Below the pieces are notes generated by a model. It was not told the origin of the DNA. It saw only the letters and a program-made list of their open reading frames with translations, and ran no database searches. DNA of 64,000 bases from Syngnathus acus. Lineage: Eukaryota; Chordata; Actinopteri; Syngnathiformes; Syngnathidae. The stretch lies in contig NC_051097.1 of NCBI RefSeq assembly GCF_901709675.1, positions 8,472,039 to 8,536,038 on the forward strand. Reading direction: 5' to 3'. Of the stretch, positions 11,232 to 36,700 are shown in pieces. The position numbers were made by a program, and so were the translations under genes. The stretch's first letter is position 1. Every line of letters begins with the position of its first letter.

Positions 11232-11755
11232 GTAAGTTTTACATCTGATTTAAGTTTGTGATGTGCAACACAATTAGGACAGGACAAAAGTCTATCTACA
11301 GGGATCGTTTCCCGTTTTTCATCCCGGACTCTGACCCAGACAGTAGTGGCTAGACTGCAGTGTTGCAATTCGGCGTTTTCTTGTCAAGTGGCACAAGTGT
11401 CATGGAAGGGTAAATGGCAGAAATGACACAAAAACAAAGCACAAGCAGAGGCTTCTTTCCAATCTGGATCTTAATACGTACATATTAGATATATGTGCGG
11501 ACACAGTAGGTGTCACTTAAACATAGACCGTAAATAGATACTGAATGAATGCATTAAATGGCGATTGTGTGTTCCATTTGGTCATGCAACATTACTGGAG
11601 TAACAGTCAAGCAGGCTGGACTGCATTTTTTCGTAAATTACACAACAGTTCCACTGTGTAGTGGGACCTTGAGAGAAGAAAATCATAGCATAAAAAATAA
11701 TGGCTAGTCAATTCTCACAATGCTTTGTGTTGTTTAATAATGTTCATGTGTGTAG

Positions 11756-23005
<11,250 letters not shown>

Positions 23006-26000
23006 TAAGTGCAATAACGAAGGGACATTAGACCACCGTTGGCCTCTATTACATCCCATCTTTACCACGTGGCTCTCTAAGATTAACCTTCATTCATCTT
23101 CTAGTCCCGCTCATTCCCAACCATCATCATTTCTCATATTGAGAGCTTTAAATGGATCGCATCAGTGAAGAAGCGAAGCAATTACAAAAGTGCTTTCGGG
23201 TCAGTTTGTATGAAGGAATATTAGGGGCACACTGAAAATATGGGAAAAATTGAACAGTCATGATTATATAGCAAATTTGTTAAAAATAATAATTAATTCT
23301 GTACATTAGCAGAAAGGTTGGACAAAAAAAAAACCGCCACAATGCCTACTTTTTTTCATCTCCGAATTCAACCATCAAAAAAGCCTAGCTGTTGCCTTTT
23401 AATACACTTTGGATTATGTATTATGAGTTTAAAAGGCATAATACAGAATGCCTTTTTGCTTCCAAGCTTTTTCTGTTTAGACAATGTTACTGTAAAAAAA
23501 AAAAAAAAAGCTTTAGATATACTTGACTGTTTTTGATGGGCCTGTGTCGCCTCTACTTGCCTTGCGAGATTTATTGTTACCCCCCCGACCAACAGCACCG
23601 TACAGAGAACAAATAGACCCATCAGTCCAGATATGCACATCAATGCAAATATTGATTTATTTTTTCATATCAAACGCTGTTACATTTAAAAAAAAAAAAA
23701 AAAAAAAGCATTTGTCGTCACAGTCATCAATCATTTAATCGTTTAAATGTAACTTGCAATCCTTTGTTCACGTAGCGCGGTGACAAATGTATGTAAATGT
23801 TTCATCACTAACGTATTCATTAAATGCCTTTTATAGTGAGGAAGGTACAGTGGCCACACCTTGTTGCGTCAATGCTTAGTCAAACTGAGGTGGTCATAAA
23901 TTCTATATGAACTACGTGCAATTTTTTTAAGTAACATGCATACATTTTGTGTAGGTTAATAAATAAGTTAAGACATGTAAAATAAAATATCAAAACTTAA
24001 CTTTAAACAAAGGTAGAAGTCGTTGCAACCTTTTGCAGCCCGTTCATATGTGTCAGTCGTGGATAGTAGTTGCAAAATCTAAAAGCCAAATCACTATGCC
24101 TTAATTTTGATAGATCTCCAGCTTCATCATGCACAATTTCGCTAATACCCGACTCTCGTTTAGATTGCATAGTGCAAAAATGTCGTCCCCTCCCCAAAAA
24201 AAGCAAATCGTCTCATACTTTTTGCTGACGTCTTTGCATTGATATCCTTCATGACCACGGTTCAAGTTTTGAACTTTTATGTGAATGTAGAGGTGCCTTT
24301 AACCAAAGACACCTTAATTTTTTTTTTCTTTTTTCAAATTGTGCGATCTTAGGAAAATCCAACCTTGGAAACCACATCTGATGCTAGCTACAGTGGATAG
24401 AAGTTTTTTGTTTGTGAGATTCAAAAATTAGACTAACAAATCATTTTAAAACTTTTTTCTTACCTTTAATATTAGCTGCTACTTAAATAATGAAGGCGGT
24501 CACAATTTTTCAGCAGTGCTACTGGGGGCAACATAGGACCACTCACTAGACTTGACCCAAATAAAAAGCCATCTGAAATCAGGACAGAATTTGTGCATAC
24601 AAGCCATTTATCCGGTATTAATAATTACAAGTTATAGGTCATTTTAATGGCGGAAAAAAAGTTTGGAAATTATGTATCTCGGTCTCTCTTTTTTTTTTTT
24701 TTTTTTTTTTTAATCACAAAACTCTGAGATTGTGTAGGCTTTTTCTCTCTCCACCTTAATTGGAGCCAAGGGGTTGTTACTTCTGCTGTGTTGTACTTTT
24801 TTGGGGTGTTTCCAGAAAACCAAAGTACAAAGAAATTGATGTTTTTTGGCCAGAGTGAGTTTTTCACAGCTTGTTTAAAACGGTGATGGATGAGACGCTG
24901 ATGCTACGTGTGGAAGCACGCCAGGTAACTGAAACAAACACACACAAACGCAACCGTTTGTACTCTCATTCAACCTTTTAGCTCTGATTATTAAGCACAT
25001 AAATGTTTACCAGTATGCCTTCGCCCCATGACTTGACGAGTATTTATTACGTTGTATCATTATGTCTTTGATAATCAGGTGTTACTAACAAACCACTATT
25101 GTGTCATTTGTATGTTTATGATAAATAAATGATTATATTGAAAAACAAAACAAAAACCTGTTTACATTGTTTGGACACTGAAACAAGTTTTTTTTTTTTA
25201 ATAAAAATAATCCTGACAACACCTCCGTAAAAAAAAAAGTCCACTCTTCACATCACTGGAGTTATTTCTGTTGTGCAATCAACACCGAGGTCTCCTGTTT
25301 GTGTCCGTCAGCACCCCCCGGTGACGTGTTTTGAACAAGAGTGAGATGCTTCGTCTATTATCGGCTTTCAAGAGGGCTGAAACAACTTCAGGCAGATGAC
25401 TTATTTTCCATGTGACCTCCCATGTTGCATTTAAAAACAGAACATCCAACCTACACTCCCAACACGCAGGTCACAGCTTATTTTGTATTTTTTTCGAAGG
25501 ACTCCAGAGAAGACAAATATAAAGAAAGCGCACTTTGTGTTGCATCACGTTAACACAAACAAATGAGTGACCCATTTACCTGTTCCAGTCCTTTTTGTCC
25601 CCATTTCTCAGGTAGCCCGAAGGCACGAGGAGAAGGACGGCCAGTAATGAAACACAGGTGGAGGACGACACAGCGTGCTCGGGAAAGTAGACACACGGAT
25701 ATTTATGTGTGTATTTGCACTGCTCTATTTAACCTTCCATAAATCAAGCCGGCTGGCTGTCGAAAGGTCGCCAACTCATCTCCAGTCCCCCAAATCTGTC
25801 GGCACTAATTGCACCGCGAAGCCGACACGCTGTGAATGTGACACCTCGAAAATCACGGTACGGTTCCTTTAAGATTTGATATTTTTAACTATAAGGCACA
25901 TATGATAGGAGATTTGAAATAGCTCCAAAAGTGGATTAATAGTAGACATGAATAATTCCAGTTAGGTTTTGTTTTCAGTAAAGCAAGACAAGAACTAGGC

Positions 26001-29000
26001 CAATGTGTTAAACTCCCTAAGCTTAAATATACCCACAAAGTTTCCCCAATTTCTTTGCATTGCAGAATCTGCTAACACTGCACCAAAGACACTCACGCCA
26101 GGGACCACAAGCGCGGCAGAGTCATAAATATACAACAAATGAGCAGCCAGTTTATGGCATCTACAATAGTATTGTAGCGGATTGATGATTCTCAAGGACT
26201 AGCAAAGTAGCATTTGAATTAATGCACTCCCGCTTTCGTTCACTCTCCCAACGTTCTTTCCACCAAGGTCTCGACTCACCTGGCAATGCATGGCTTCGGG
26301 ACTACGAAGACGAAGAAAGAAGGAGCCAGATCTGCTGCAGTTGCAAGGTGAGTCAAGGTGGGGGATAGGCATGGATGTCACGTAGAAAGAAGATCCCACA
26401 CACACTTGGGGCGAACCTAGAGCCAATGTCGTTAGTCTCGGAGGTGATTCCAGACCTCAAATGAGATTGCCGGTCTGCCGCTTTAGTATGACTTATGTCA
26501 TGACGAACAAGCTAGGAAATTCGCTTACACTGCAGTCAGCGCACATACATGACCACTTACTGCATCGCCCCCACTTATTATTTTTTTTATTGATGGTACC
26601 TTTTTGCTTTTGCTATGAATAGTCTTCTTTCAAAACGCCCCTTGAGAGCTGGCTGTGTGCCTTTGTAGCATTTTTGTTAATGAATAGGCTTTCACTTTTA
26701 TACCTCTAATAATGTCAATGAAAAATAAATGTTCTTGGCTATCCATTTAAGTTACCTTTCCAGTTAGTATCTTTTTAATGCTACCACTTTTGCCATTGAA
26801 TCCCAACAGTACAGTCAAAAGGTGAATTGAGCCAGTGAAACAAAATGCATTCAAAATCTCAGACATAGTTCCTCCATGACCCTCCCAGTCGTCCAGGAGC
26901 TGTCGGCGTGAATTAAGAGCTTCTGTTATCGCCGTAGAAACGTCTCTGTTTGACCTTAACGCCAGAGGAGCTCTTTGAGAAGAGCAGAGCTGGCTTTTGT
27001 TCGGTAGCGTCCTCGGTAATGGCTGCTTTTGTAGTCCAGAGAGCCATCAATCGCTTTCACATTCTCAATTGGAGTGCTCGTGGGGACAACTAAAGTGGCC
27101 GACTATACGCCCAGGGGAAGATATTGTAGGCTTGGCCGTGCACGACCGCTTTATGCAGGAGCATATTCTATGACATCTAATCTACTGTGTGGTTCCGTAT
27201 TTTTTGTCCACATTGTCATAAAAATGGATGGATAGAAAATTGAAAATGAATTCCGCTATTTTTGATACTCGGTTCGTTCAAGGTGACGTCTGCTCTTCCT
27301 CTGTGACGCGTTTGTCGTCGTCATGCCGGCGAATTAGGACCTTTTATTCCCCCCACGTCAACTGTGGGATTCCATGGCTCATTTATCGCAGTCGGCTGAA
27401 TGTCACCCGGTTGGAGGTGGGTGGACTCTGTGACTGCGGGGATTCCCGTTAACCAGGCGGAATGACAATTACCATCCCGACGACTTTTGGCAAGCGCAGA
27501 GGAGAGAGAAAGATGCGGAAGAGGGAGATGAGTCACCATCATGAGAGGGAGTTCAGGTTAGCTGTCTGCAATGATTAAATACTGAAGAGATGTTCTCCCA
27601 ATCTGCAGGGGAGAAAGGTGGAGGAGTGAGTGCGGCATTTTGGACATGTTTGACAACGACGCCCACTCTGTGCTTCAATTACAGTACATTCTCTTATCTC
27701 CCTTTTGTTTCATTTCCCCCCCAGGCAGGAGGTTGAAAGCTCTAGAATGGCGCACAGTAGCCAACGCAGCGCCTCATGTCATGTCAGATCAAAATTTCCA
27801 GCATTTCAGAGCAACTTGGCAAGATTTAAATGTCAAGGAGAATGGGCAAAATCCAATGCTGCTTTCAAACAAATAGAAATGTCGTGGAAAGAGCAAATGA
27901 AAGGACAATCCTTGTAGATGAAGTGATGGCAAGAGCTTGCGGCCCACTTAGCGATTCATTAACATGCCTCCGAGGTTACCTTCATGTCCACGCGTGTAAT
28001 GTTTTAATTTTCCTTCGTTTCTGTTGGCAGCTGCTCTACTAAACATGAAATGTGCGCACACTCCTCTGGCAGTTCTGGATAAGGATCTGCCTGTATGGCA
28101 CTTTATTTCTCAGCAAGCCTGCTTACTGCCTGCCTCTGGACGCTTTCACGCTCCGTTTATCCATCACGGCTTGCCTTTGTAATTGTACGCACTCGGGCTT
28201 CTTACGGCAAAATTGATGTGCTGGCACGAGTCCTCTAACACAGAGGGGATAAATGTCTGCTGGCTGACCTTGTTTGAGAATTTTCTTCTGCAGTTTCACT
28301 AACGTCGGGGAGTGTGTGTTAGGGTAAAACGAGAAATCGGATTTCAGTCAGATGCAATGGTGCCTTAAAATACACTTTTTTTTTATATGACCCTACTTGT
28401 AACTCCAAACACTCATATACCAAATAATCTTTCCCCATTGAAATAAATGGAAATGCCATTAATCCGTTTCAGCATCTATCTAGCTAGCTATGTCGAGCTA
28501 TCGCTAGCTATCTGGAGCCATCTTGCTCTTATATACATGTTTACATACACACACATGCACACACACATGGTTTCTCAACCCTGCCTATGAATTGCGCTAT
28601 CAATCACCCGCCCGTGAAAAGCTCTCCTTCCACCAGTGCACTTCATTTCTATGCCTCCCTTGTGTCACTTTACTGCCGCCGTTCATCTCGCCTGACCCCA
28701 CCCCGCCATGGCAATTGAGCGTGCACCATGCCCTCACTTCCACTGTTCTATGCAGTGGCTTCTCAGTCAGATGAGACGTAAGCCGCCTAATGTTATTGCC
28801 ACTCCTCCATGCTCCCATATAGATGCACGCATACATCTCGCTCGCACCTTCTACATCTTCATCTTGTCCTTGCAAATGCTCATCATTTGGTGTCATCACT
28901 CATCTCTAGCCCGCTTCTGTCGTGAGAATGGCCTTTAGCGACAAACTGATCGGCTTTAAGTGCAGCATGCTAATGTCGGTGTGACCAATAGAACATGTAT

Positions 29001-30774
29001 CTTAAAAGAAGGCTGGCAATATTTTTTTGGGGGGGTATTTATTTGTATTCGGCCAACTGGTACAAGCGTTATGATTGTTAGCATAGTCATTACTAGTGGT
29101 AAAACAAATTTTCAATTCACATTAAGCCCGATTTTCATTGTGAAATTTAATTAGTATTACTTTTGTCCGTGTCAAGTTGGATGTTTTATAAAACAGTACA
29201 TTTTTACTAAAATAATTTGTTTTATTTTAAACAGCAGTTTACACACAAAAAAAGACATTTACATTATCTTTGTCAGTTTTTTTGCCAAAAATAATTCATT
29301 TTTAATTTTCACTGGATACCTGTCTATTAGTTTTTTTTTCCCCCCCCCCCATATTAAAATACGATCAAATCAATGAAAGCCACACATGACCGACTGCTGT
29401 TGTGACCGTTGCAGACTTTGTCATTGATCTGTGTTGCAGTCAGTCAAGCATTGACTGCTCAGGGTTAAAGGAAACACCAATTTCTTCCGTAGATGTGAAT
29501 TTATGAGCAACCCTTCCATTTTCTCACTTTTTCACATCTTGGTGTCTCCCAATTGCCCATTCACATTTCCCTCCCTCTTTTTTCCCCCCTCTGCCTTTTC
29601 TTCTCATTCATCCCTCCCCGAAATAATTTATTACTTAATGGTCTAAAGGAGCTCACACCAACCCAATGGGACTTTTCTTTATTTATTGATTTTCATCCCC
29701 TTTTCTGTCTCCGTGCCGCATGTGTGTGTGTATGTGGATGCTGTGCACGCAGTAGAATCCATAAGATGCTCAAGGACATCTTGTGCATTTGCGATGCTGT
29801 TGAATTGACCCACGGGCCGGAGGACTATTCGATTTCATGTTCGAAGGCTAATCGGCCGTTAAGGCGTAATTTGTCTCCTGCCCGGGCTGTTATCTGTATG
29901 CACGATGAGTCTGCGTACATATTTGGGTGTGTCCTTTGATATCGAGTGGAATGCTCCAGAGCTTCTCATTGTAAAAAAAACACACTTGGCTGAAACTATG
30001 GTGGAATATCCACCTACAGAAAGAAAAAAAATACACATCCTGATTCCCTTGTTTGCTAACATTTTCTCCCAATTTCTGTTTACTAACCAATTATTATTTA
30101 TTTGGTATTACTAAATATCAAAATAGTTGTCAACTTAATAATTATTTGTCGATTCATCGATTACTTTCGACACCTCAAGTGAAGCGAGGCTATATTCTGC
30201 AACCTCCTTTAAAACATTGGCCGTGAAGCTCATAAAGCTTTTACGCTCGCCACGGCTTGACCCCAGCACGGATAAATTCAGTTTTCATTATTTCCTATGG
30301 GAGGAAAATTGTGTGGGATATGATAAATTCCACGCTCCCAAGTGAGCTACAAGCTGCAGGGGTCCCTGCAGGGAATGCCACCACTCGTGTCCATCACATG
30401 CCACTTCCACGCCCCCTCCCCTTTGTGCTACTGCTGCTGCTGCTGCTGCTGATGGTGTGATGATCCCTCCACCCTCTCCTCTCTCTCTCTCTCAGGCTCC
30501 GTCGGTGCACTTCCACGTCATTGAGACACTGAGCAGAGAGCGTGGAGGACTCCACGCGTGTATTTCTACGTGGACTCCTGCGCACGTGCTCCTTTCCTTT
30601 TTTCTGTTTTTTTTTTTTTTTTTTTTAAGGGGGGCGCTGGCGGATTTCCTCTTTGCCGCATTCCTCCATCCGTCCTCAAGAAAGACAGAGAGAGTGTTTT
30701 TTTTATTTTTTATTATTTTTTTTAATGAGTGCTGGGAATGACCTGCTTTCCGTCTGCGTCGTTTCCATGTCAGC
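23006..30774. other. Gene-poor interval between pnpla7 and nsmf
   Basis: This 7.8-kb stretch should begin with the pnpla7 3' UTR and end with the nsmf promoter. In between I see poly-A/T tracts (about 23497, 23686, 24688), a poly-C run at 29340, and (CA)n-like pieces near 28550, but no reading frame flanked by credible splice sites and no recognisable RNA gene. The 26.9-28.2 kb part has more balanced composition and could hold conserved non-coding elements or a non-coding transcript; this cannot be decided from one sequence. Confidence 0.5.
30427..30451. repeat. (CTG)n trinucleotide repeat upstream of nsmf
   Basis: A run of CTG triplets (ctactg followed by about six ctg units, then atggtg) lies about 330 bp before the nsmf start codon, in the presumed promoter or 5' UTR. 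A short palindromic stretch (ctgcaggggtccctgcag) lies just before it at about 30354-30371. (CT)n follows at about 30476-30494. Confidence 0.7.
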
Positions 30775-33700
30775 ATGGGAACCGCCGCGTCCAAAAGGAG
30801 GAATTTGAGAAACGACGCGATATCGTCCGTGGCGGCAAAAGTTAGGTGAGTAACAGTCGCTCTGGCTCCCTTTTCATTCCCGCATGTGTTGTATGTTTAA
30901 AGTTTATGTCCGAATAATGTGCCATATGTGAGCTTCGAGATAGCGCACCAACATTCTAATGGGGAGTCCAATGCAGGACACGTTGTAGACTCCAGTCTGT
31001 GTTTGTGAATGAAGCATCATTGTGTAATGAAAGTCATGCAGGAGGGGGGGCTGCTCTGTACAATCTTTTTGGCTAGGGGGGTTACACAGTTTGATCAGAA
31101 TGATGCCAATCTATCAATGAATCAACTGGAAGTGATCATCCATCATTGTCACTTCCGTCTAGTAAAGCAGACACTTTGGCAGGAGTCCATACAGGACGTG
31201 GATTTTTTATTTTTTTTATTTATACCAACATGGAGAGTCTCGTCTCGGTGATGCCGTTACGATTCCGTTTGTATCAATGAATGACCTTGACTCTGCATCA
31301 CACATGTGGCCCGACGTACCGTTACGTCATCTACCTTGTTCCGTTCTCCCTCTTTCTCGCTCGGTCGGGTCTTGTAACCTCGCACAGCTTCGTTTGCATG
31401 CGGCGCTGCGTTTGTATGTGTGCCACCTTGAGAGGAGATGTGCTTCTCATACAGATTGCTCACTGGCTGCACAGGCTTGTCCTGAGTGGGAAGCCTGCAT
31501 TGTTAGGAAGGCGGCAGGAGAAGGAGGAGATTTCCATTCTTCTAATGCAACCCCAATTGCACGATAACTGTCCTGTGAGGAAAACTAGTAGAGCGTCGGC
31601 ACATATGTTAGACTTGCACGTATACTGATTTCCAACATCCCGACCAACACCCCCGGGTGCTCGTTCCGACCTGTGAGAAGTAGCGTGGTGCCACAGGGCT
31701 TCTGCATTGAGTGAACCAGTCAATAAAAAGCTCATTTAAGTCACATTTAAATGCAAGCATGACATTTATTGGAATTTTTGTTAGGGTGTTCGATGTGCTT
31801 TTAAGAGCCGTGGCCTACATACTCTTCTACAAAATAACTTGTAATGTAGCAGGGCCTTGTAGAAGAACAGTATTGAACACTGTAGAGGAAGCTATGCTAA
31901 CTATTAGCATGTTACATATGTGGATTTAATTGTGTTCTCAGCACAGATCAAAGTACACAGTTTTGTTGTTGGCATTGGTTTTAACTTTAATATTCCAATT
32001 CTATAGGCAGCTATAACAGTGATTTGTTTTGACAGTCGGCAAGAGTTTGCGACACGGGCCAACGAGAAGTCAAGTTGTGGTTTTTTGTTTGTCTGTATGC
32101 TATGAGCACTTGAAGAGTTAGCTTTGACTTTGCATCGCAAGGGAATAACTCGTAAAGTGTGACTCGGAATTATTTGATCTGCAGTCACTGCACATTTAAA
32201 ACACTACTCTTAAATAATCACTTTCCGAAACTCTTTTTCATAATTGTCTGTCCTGCTTCACTGCCCCCTGGTGGTCAATGTGGGAACCTCTGAAGGAGCA
32301 GCACAATGTTTGAATTGCACCAAAAATGTCAAGACATTATGACATGTCTGTTTTAATATTATCAAGTGTTATTTTCCTCATTAATGGCATTTCCATTCTT
32401 TTTAATGAGCTCTATCATGGAACGGATTTCACTTGTATCCCGTTATTAGCCAAATCCGAGGACAACTTTTGTCTACGGTCGAAAACTCTGTCCCTCATTA
32501 AAGAGGCTTATGTCATAAAATCCTCTTTAAGAGTAGTCAGGCGTGTGGCTCGCTTTAATTTTGGTGCGTTAATAGCGCTCTGAACCTTGGCTCCTGCTGA
32601 TGGGAAACTCTGCTCAATCACATCCAATATTTATTAACTACTCGCCGGCACATGACCCTGCAAATGTACAGGCAAGCGTGCCAAAGTGCTTTTTGTGTGC
32701 TTGTATTTTAACACACACTCTGTCGTACTTTATTTTTTAAATATTGTGGCAGAGGAAAACCTTCTGTGAAGCAAAGAGTCTTCATGTTTATGGATGGCTG
32801 GTTATGAAACAGGTCACTCTCTCGCCTCCAGCAGCTTAATAGACACAATGAGCCACTGAGAGCCTTCAATAGAGAGGCTCTCCAATGCTGTCACAAGGAT
32901 TGTAAAAAGCTTTGATGATGCCCCCGCCCGAGAAGAGGCTCGATGGAGTCACGGCCATCGGACGAGGGGTTAGCGCTGCGAGGGCGTGACAGATGAAAGG
33001 ATTTTACACACGGATGCAAATGATTGTATCCACAATGGTCGACAGGTGCGTTGTTCTTTTGTCACGGCCCTCTTTGCTTGATTGCATAATTCATTTTTTA
33101 TTCTTGAGCTAATCATTTTACGCATTGACGTAAAGAAGGAACCCTGTGAAGTCAGGAGGATCCGTTTACTGGTTCCTGACTGCTTGCTTGAATAACAATT
33201 CCACCATGGCATTTTCCTCTCCATCTGTCTCTTCCTCCTTTGTAGAGTGACTATAAATTTGTCACCATTAAACGTACTGACTGACTTTTTTATGAGCAAG
33301 GTGCCGTTTTATTGAAAGCATGTCAACTCAACTTTATTGCTTTTGTTATTGTTAAAGCAAGAACCCCTGTCGATTAGCAACTCAATAAGCTACAAGATAA
33401 CTAATAGGGTAGAATAAAATCTGTTCTAGGATGCCCCCCCCCCCCAGATAATTGACTTTTTGGGTATTTTTTTATTTATTTTTTTCTCCCTCCATTCCAA
33501 ATCTTTATTAGCATTTTCTGTATTTTTTATTTTTTTTTTAAACCCACAAAGATATTCTTGCCCCATGACCCCCCCAAGGAAAAAAATCCTATCTCCGCCA
33601 GTGCAAAAAGCAAAGCCCTATCTAAATAGGAGAAGAGTGAAGTGATTGGTATCAACGAAGTATGTTAAACTCAAGCTTTGTATGCAAGGGAGTCCCAGAC

Positions 33701-36700
33701 CGTCTTCGCTAATTTAATATGCGAAAACAAATAGGCAAAATTATTATGTTGTCGTTGATTAAAATGGTAAAACACGTCGTTAGCTTTTAATAGGTCACAA
33801 AAGTAAACAGCTGTGGTCACATCGTTCCAAAGTTATTTTTCTTGACTGACTATAAAATGATGACCTAGTAGGCGAAAATAAATCGGTACACAAACTTACC
33901 TTTATGGGTTAGGATCAGGGATTTGAAGTTTGCGTGCCAGGCCTAATTTCTCATGGCACCAGAAAGAGTTTAGGAAAAAAAATACCATGATAAAATACCT
34001 TCTTGATTTAGATGGATATTTGAATCAATATGACAGCTGGGTTCAAAACAATCCATGTAAAAATGTGTCAAGCAATCGCTGGAGTTGATTCTTACATCAG
34101 TTGTTGATGTTTTAATGGGCGTGCACACCCCACATAATATTTGAAAAAAAACAAAAATCTTGCCCAGCAGGTTCCTGCTTCAAAGCCATGCGTACCGGTA
34201 GGGGACCTAATTCAATTAGTCCGCCCGAGAGAATGAGGAGATTCAATCAAAGCGCGCGACGAGTGAGGCATCTGTTTGCTTGGCAGCCCATTGTTTACAG
34301 CGGCGAGGGACATTAGGCCTGATGCTATTCAAACCAATGGGAATGCTGCCAGGGTGCATTTTATTTTATTTCTTTATTTTTTCTTCCACCACAAGACTCC
34401 CGTCCTTTCAAGATATATGGTCACTGTGTTAAATGGCATTGGGAATAGCCAGGAGACAATCAGATGTGAGTCGATAATGTGATGACTTAGTGCCCATGGC
34501 GGCATCATTTATCATAAGTGTCCTTCTGTGTCCACTTGCAATGTATTCGGAAAGCTGAGAAGACACCTCAACATCCATCATGTGCGTCTCTAGTATATAT
34601 AAATGTAAAACTTTCTTTCTGATACAAAAGCAGAAGTGAAAAGTCTTAATGACAAAATGGGAATGAAGTGTTCTTATTGTTTAATAAGAGAAAAAATATA
34701 TGAATTATATTTGTAAAATGAGATTTTTTTAAGGATATATTTTGGTCTAATAATATTAAAGTGAGACAATGATATAAAACTTATAAAATGATATAAAATG
34801 GAAATAAAGTGTTCTTATTGTTTAATAAGAAAAGAAAAAGAATTATAATTGTAAGATGAGAATTTTTTTTATGATATGTTTCGTTCTAATAATCTTAAAT
34901 TCAGACAATGATATAAAATTACAAGAATATAGTGGTAATCATTTATGAGGGAAAAATTAAAGTCATAATGTAAGGACAAAAAAATCATAATTTTAAATAA
35001 TCCAAATGATTAAAAAAAAGTCGTAAAGTTACAAAAATGAAGTTGTAATATTACAAGATTAAAGTCATAAAGACAACCAGAACATCCCCCCCCCCCCCCC
35101 CCCCCATCCCCTTGATCACTCCACTGCTCTATGCTAATACTTTGTATCATTTGAAATTGCCCGTCAAACACTTCCATTTCTCATCACGGAGAACCCGAAC
35201 ACGAATTTGTTATAATGGACGGACCGAGACGCGCCCGGCTCGCTCTCTCGCTTTCATTCTCTATTTCCTGCCACATAATGCATCATGACGGCCAGTGTTT
35301 GGCGGTCCCATTGTTTGCGGATTCCAATCAACCGACCTTCTGAATAATACAACACCAGTGCGGAACTTCATAAGAGACACCTGCTGAATAGAGCACTTCA
35401 TTTCGAGGGTCCGCTCTTGCCACTTTTCTGAAGACATTGTCAAGTACTCATAACCCGTTAATCCAATTCTACACTCAAAATTGGGTGGAATAGCGAACCC
35501 AGTGATGGGTCCAGAAGGGACGAGAGCCAATCCAACCTCAATATATCCCTCTTTTCTGTTGTATGTAAATCAATTAGTTGAAGCTTGTTCTAATCCCTAG
35601 AATTGGGTCAGTTGGACCGTGAAATGTAAATGCAGCCGTTTGAAGAGTTTCCTCGAGTGTTAAGTTACAATTCCGGAGGGGTGTGGGGGGTGAATTCTTT
35701 GACTTTTCTTCGAGTCTCTGAATCATTTGAACCCGTTTGTTTTCATCTCTGAAACGTGTACTTGACTTGTTGTAGGGGTTCACTGGTAGGTCGTCTTTAA
35801 GGCTGTTTTTATTTAATCATGTAAAGCAGCTTTGTTCACTCACTTTGTCCCTTGAGGATTCCACAGAACCCCGAAACTATTTTTGTTCCGATTTAGTGAG
35901 GTATAAATCTTGGCTAAGAAAGATGCCTGTGGTTGTGATTAGTTATTAACATGAACATAAAATCCTTAAATACGAATCCACATCAACATTTCTTGCTTGA
36001 CTACATTTGATGGAAATTGGTTAGCTAATTGTGTGCAGAATGTAATCAGAGAGAATAATCACATGAGAATTGCTAGCGGGATTGATTAATATTAATAGAG
36101 TGAGAGTCATTTTTTTGTCCATTATCCGTAAGGTTGTGTGTGTGTTTTGGAGAATGTAGAAAAATATTGGTGGCCTCCCTCAGCTGCAAACTGAGGTCAC
36201 GCTTTGAAGCATCTACCTGAAACCATTCACCCTCCATCCTCCCCCGCTGTCCCTCCTTCTCTCGTCTCGCTCTCCCTCTCTCTGAGGCTGCCTGAAGTAT
36301 GCAGATAAAACAGCTGCATCTTAGTCTGTGGGTGGCGTGAGCCAACAAAGAAGACAATTCGGTTTTTAATTTGGACTCAGCTAGCCCTTTTTGCTTCCGG
36401 TGTTACTCACCCATCCTTCCAACACACCCATAAATTGATGGCTTGGTGTATATGTGTGTGTCCACAGAGCAGCACGAGCATTTGGAGAGTACCTGTCCCA
36501 CACACACCCTGAGAATCGAAACGGATCAGGTCAGCGCCTTTGCCGTCCTGACATTTGGTGCTCCGTTGCGGTCGTCCTTCCGTTCCCCTTCGTTTTGTAG
36601 AAAAGCAAGGCCACGATCGCTCGCCTTTTGACTTCAGCAGATGGGATTTTTGCTTTGTCATGCTCGGCTTCTTTTCAGCTGACTTGATTTTGAATGTTGG

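Noticed and set aside
34656-34920. CRISPR-like array
   Set aside because: There are only two long diverged units with no spacer pattern, in an animal intron.
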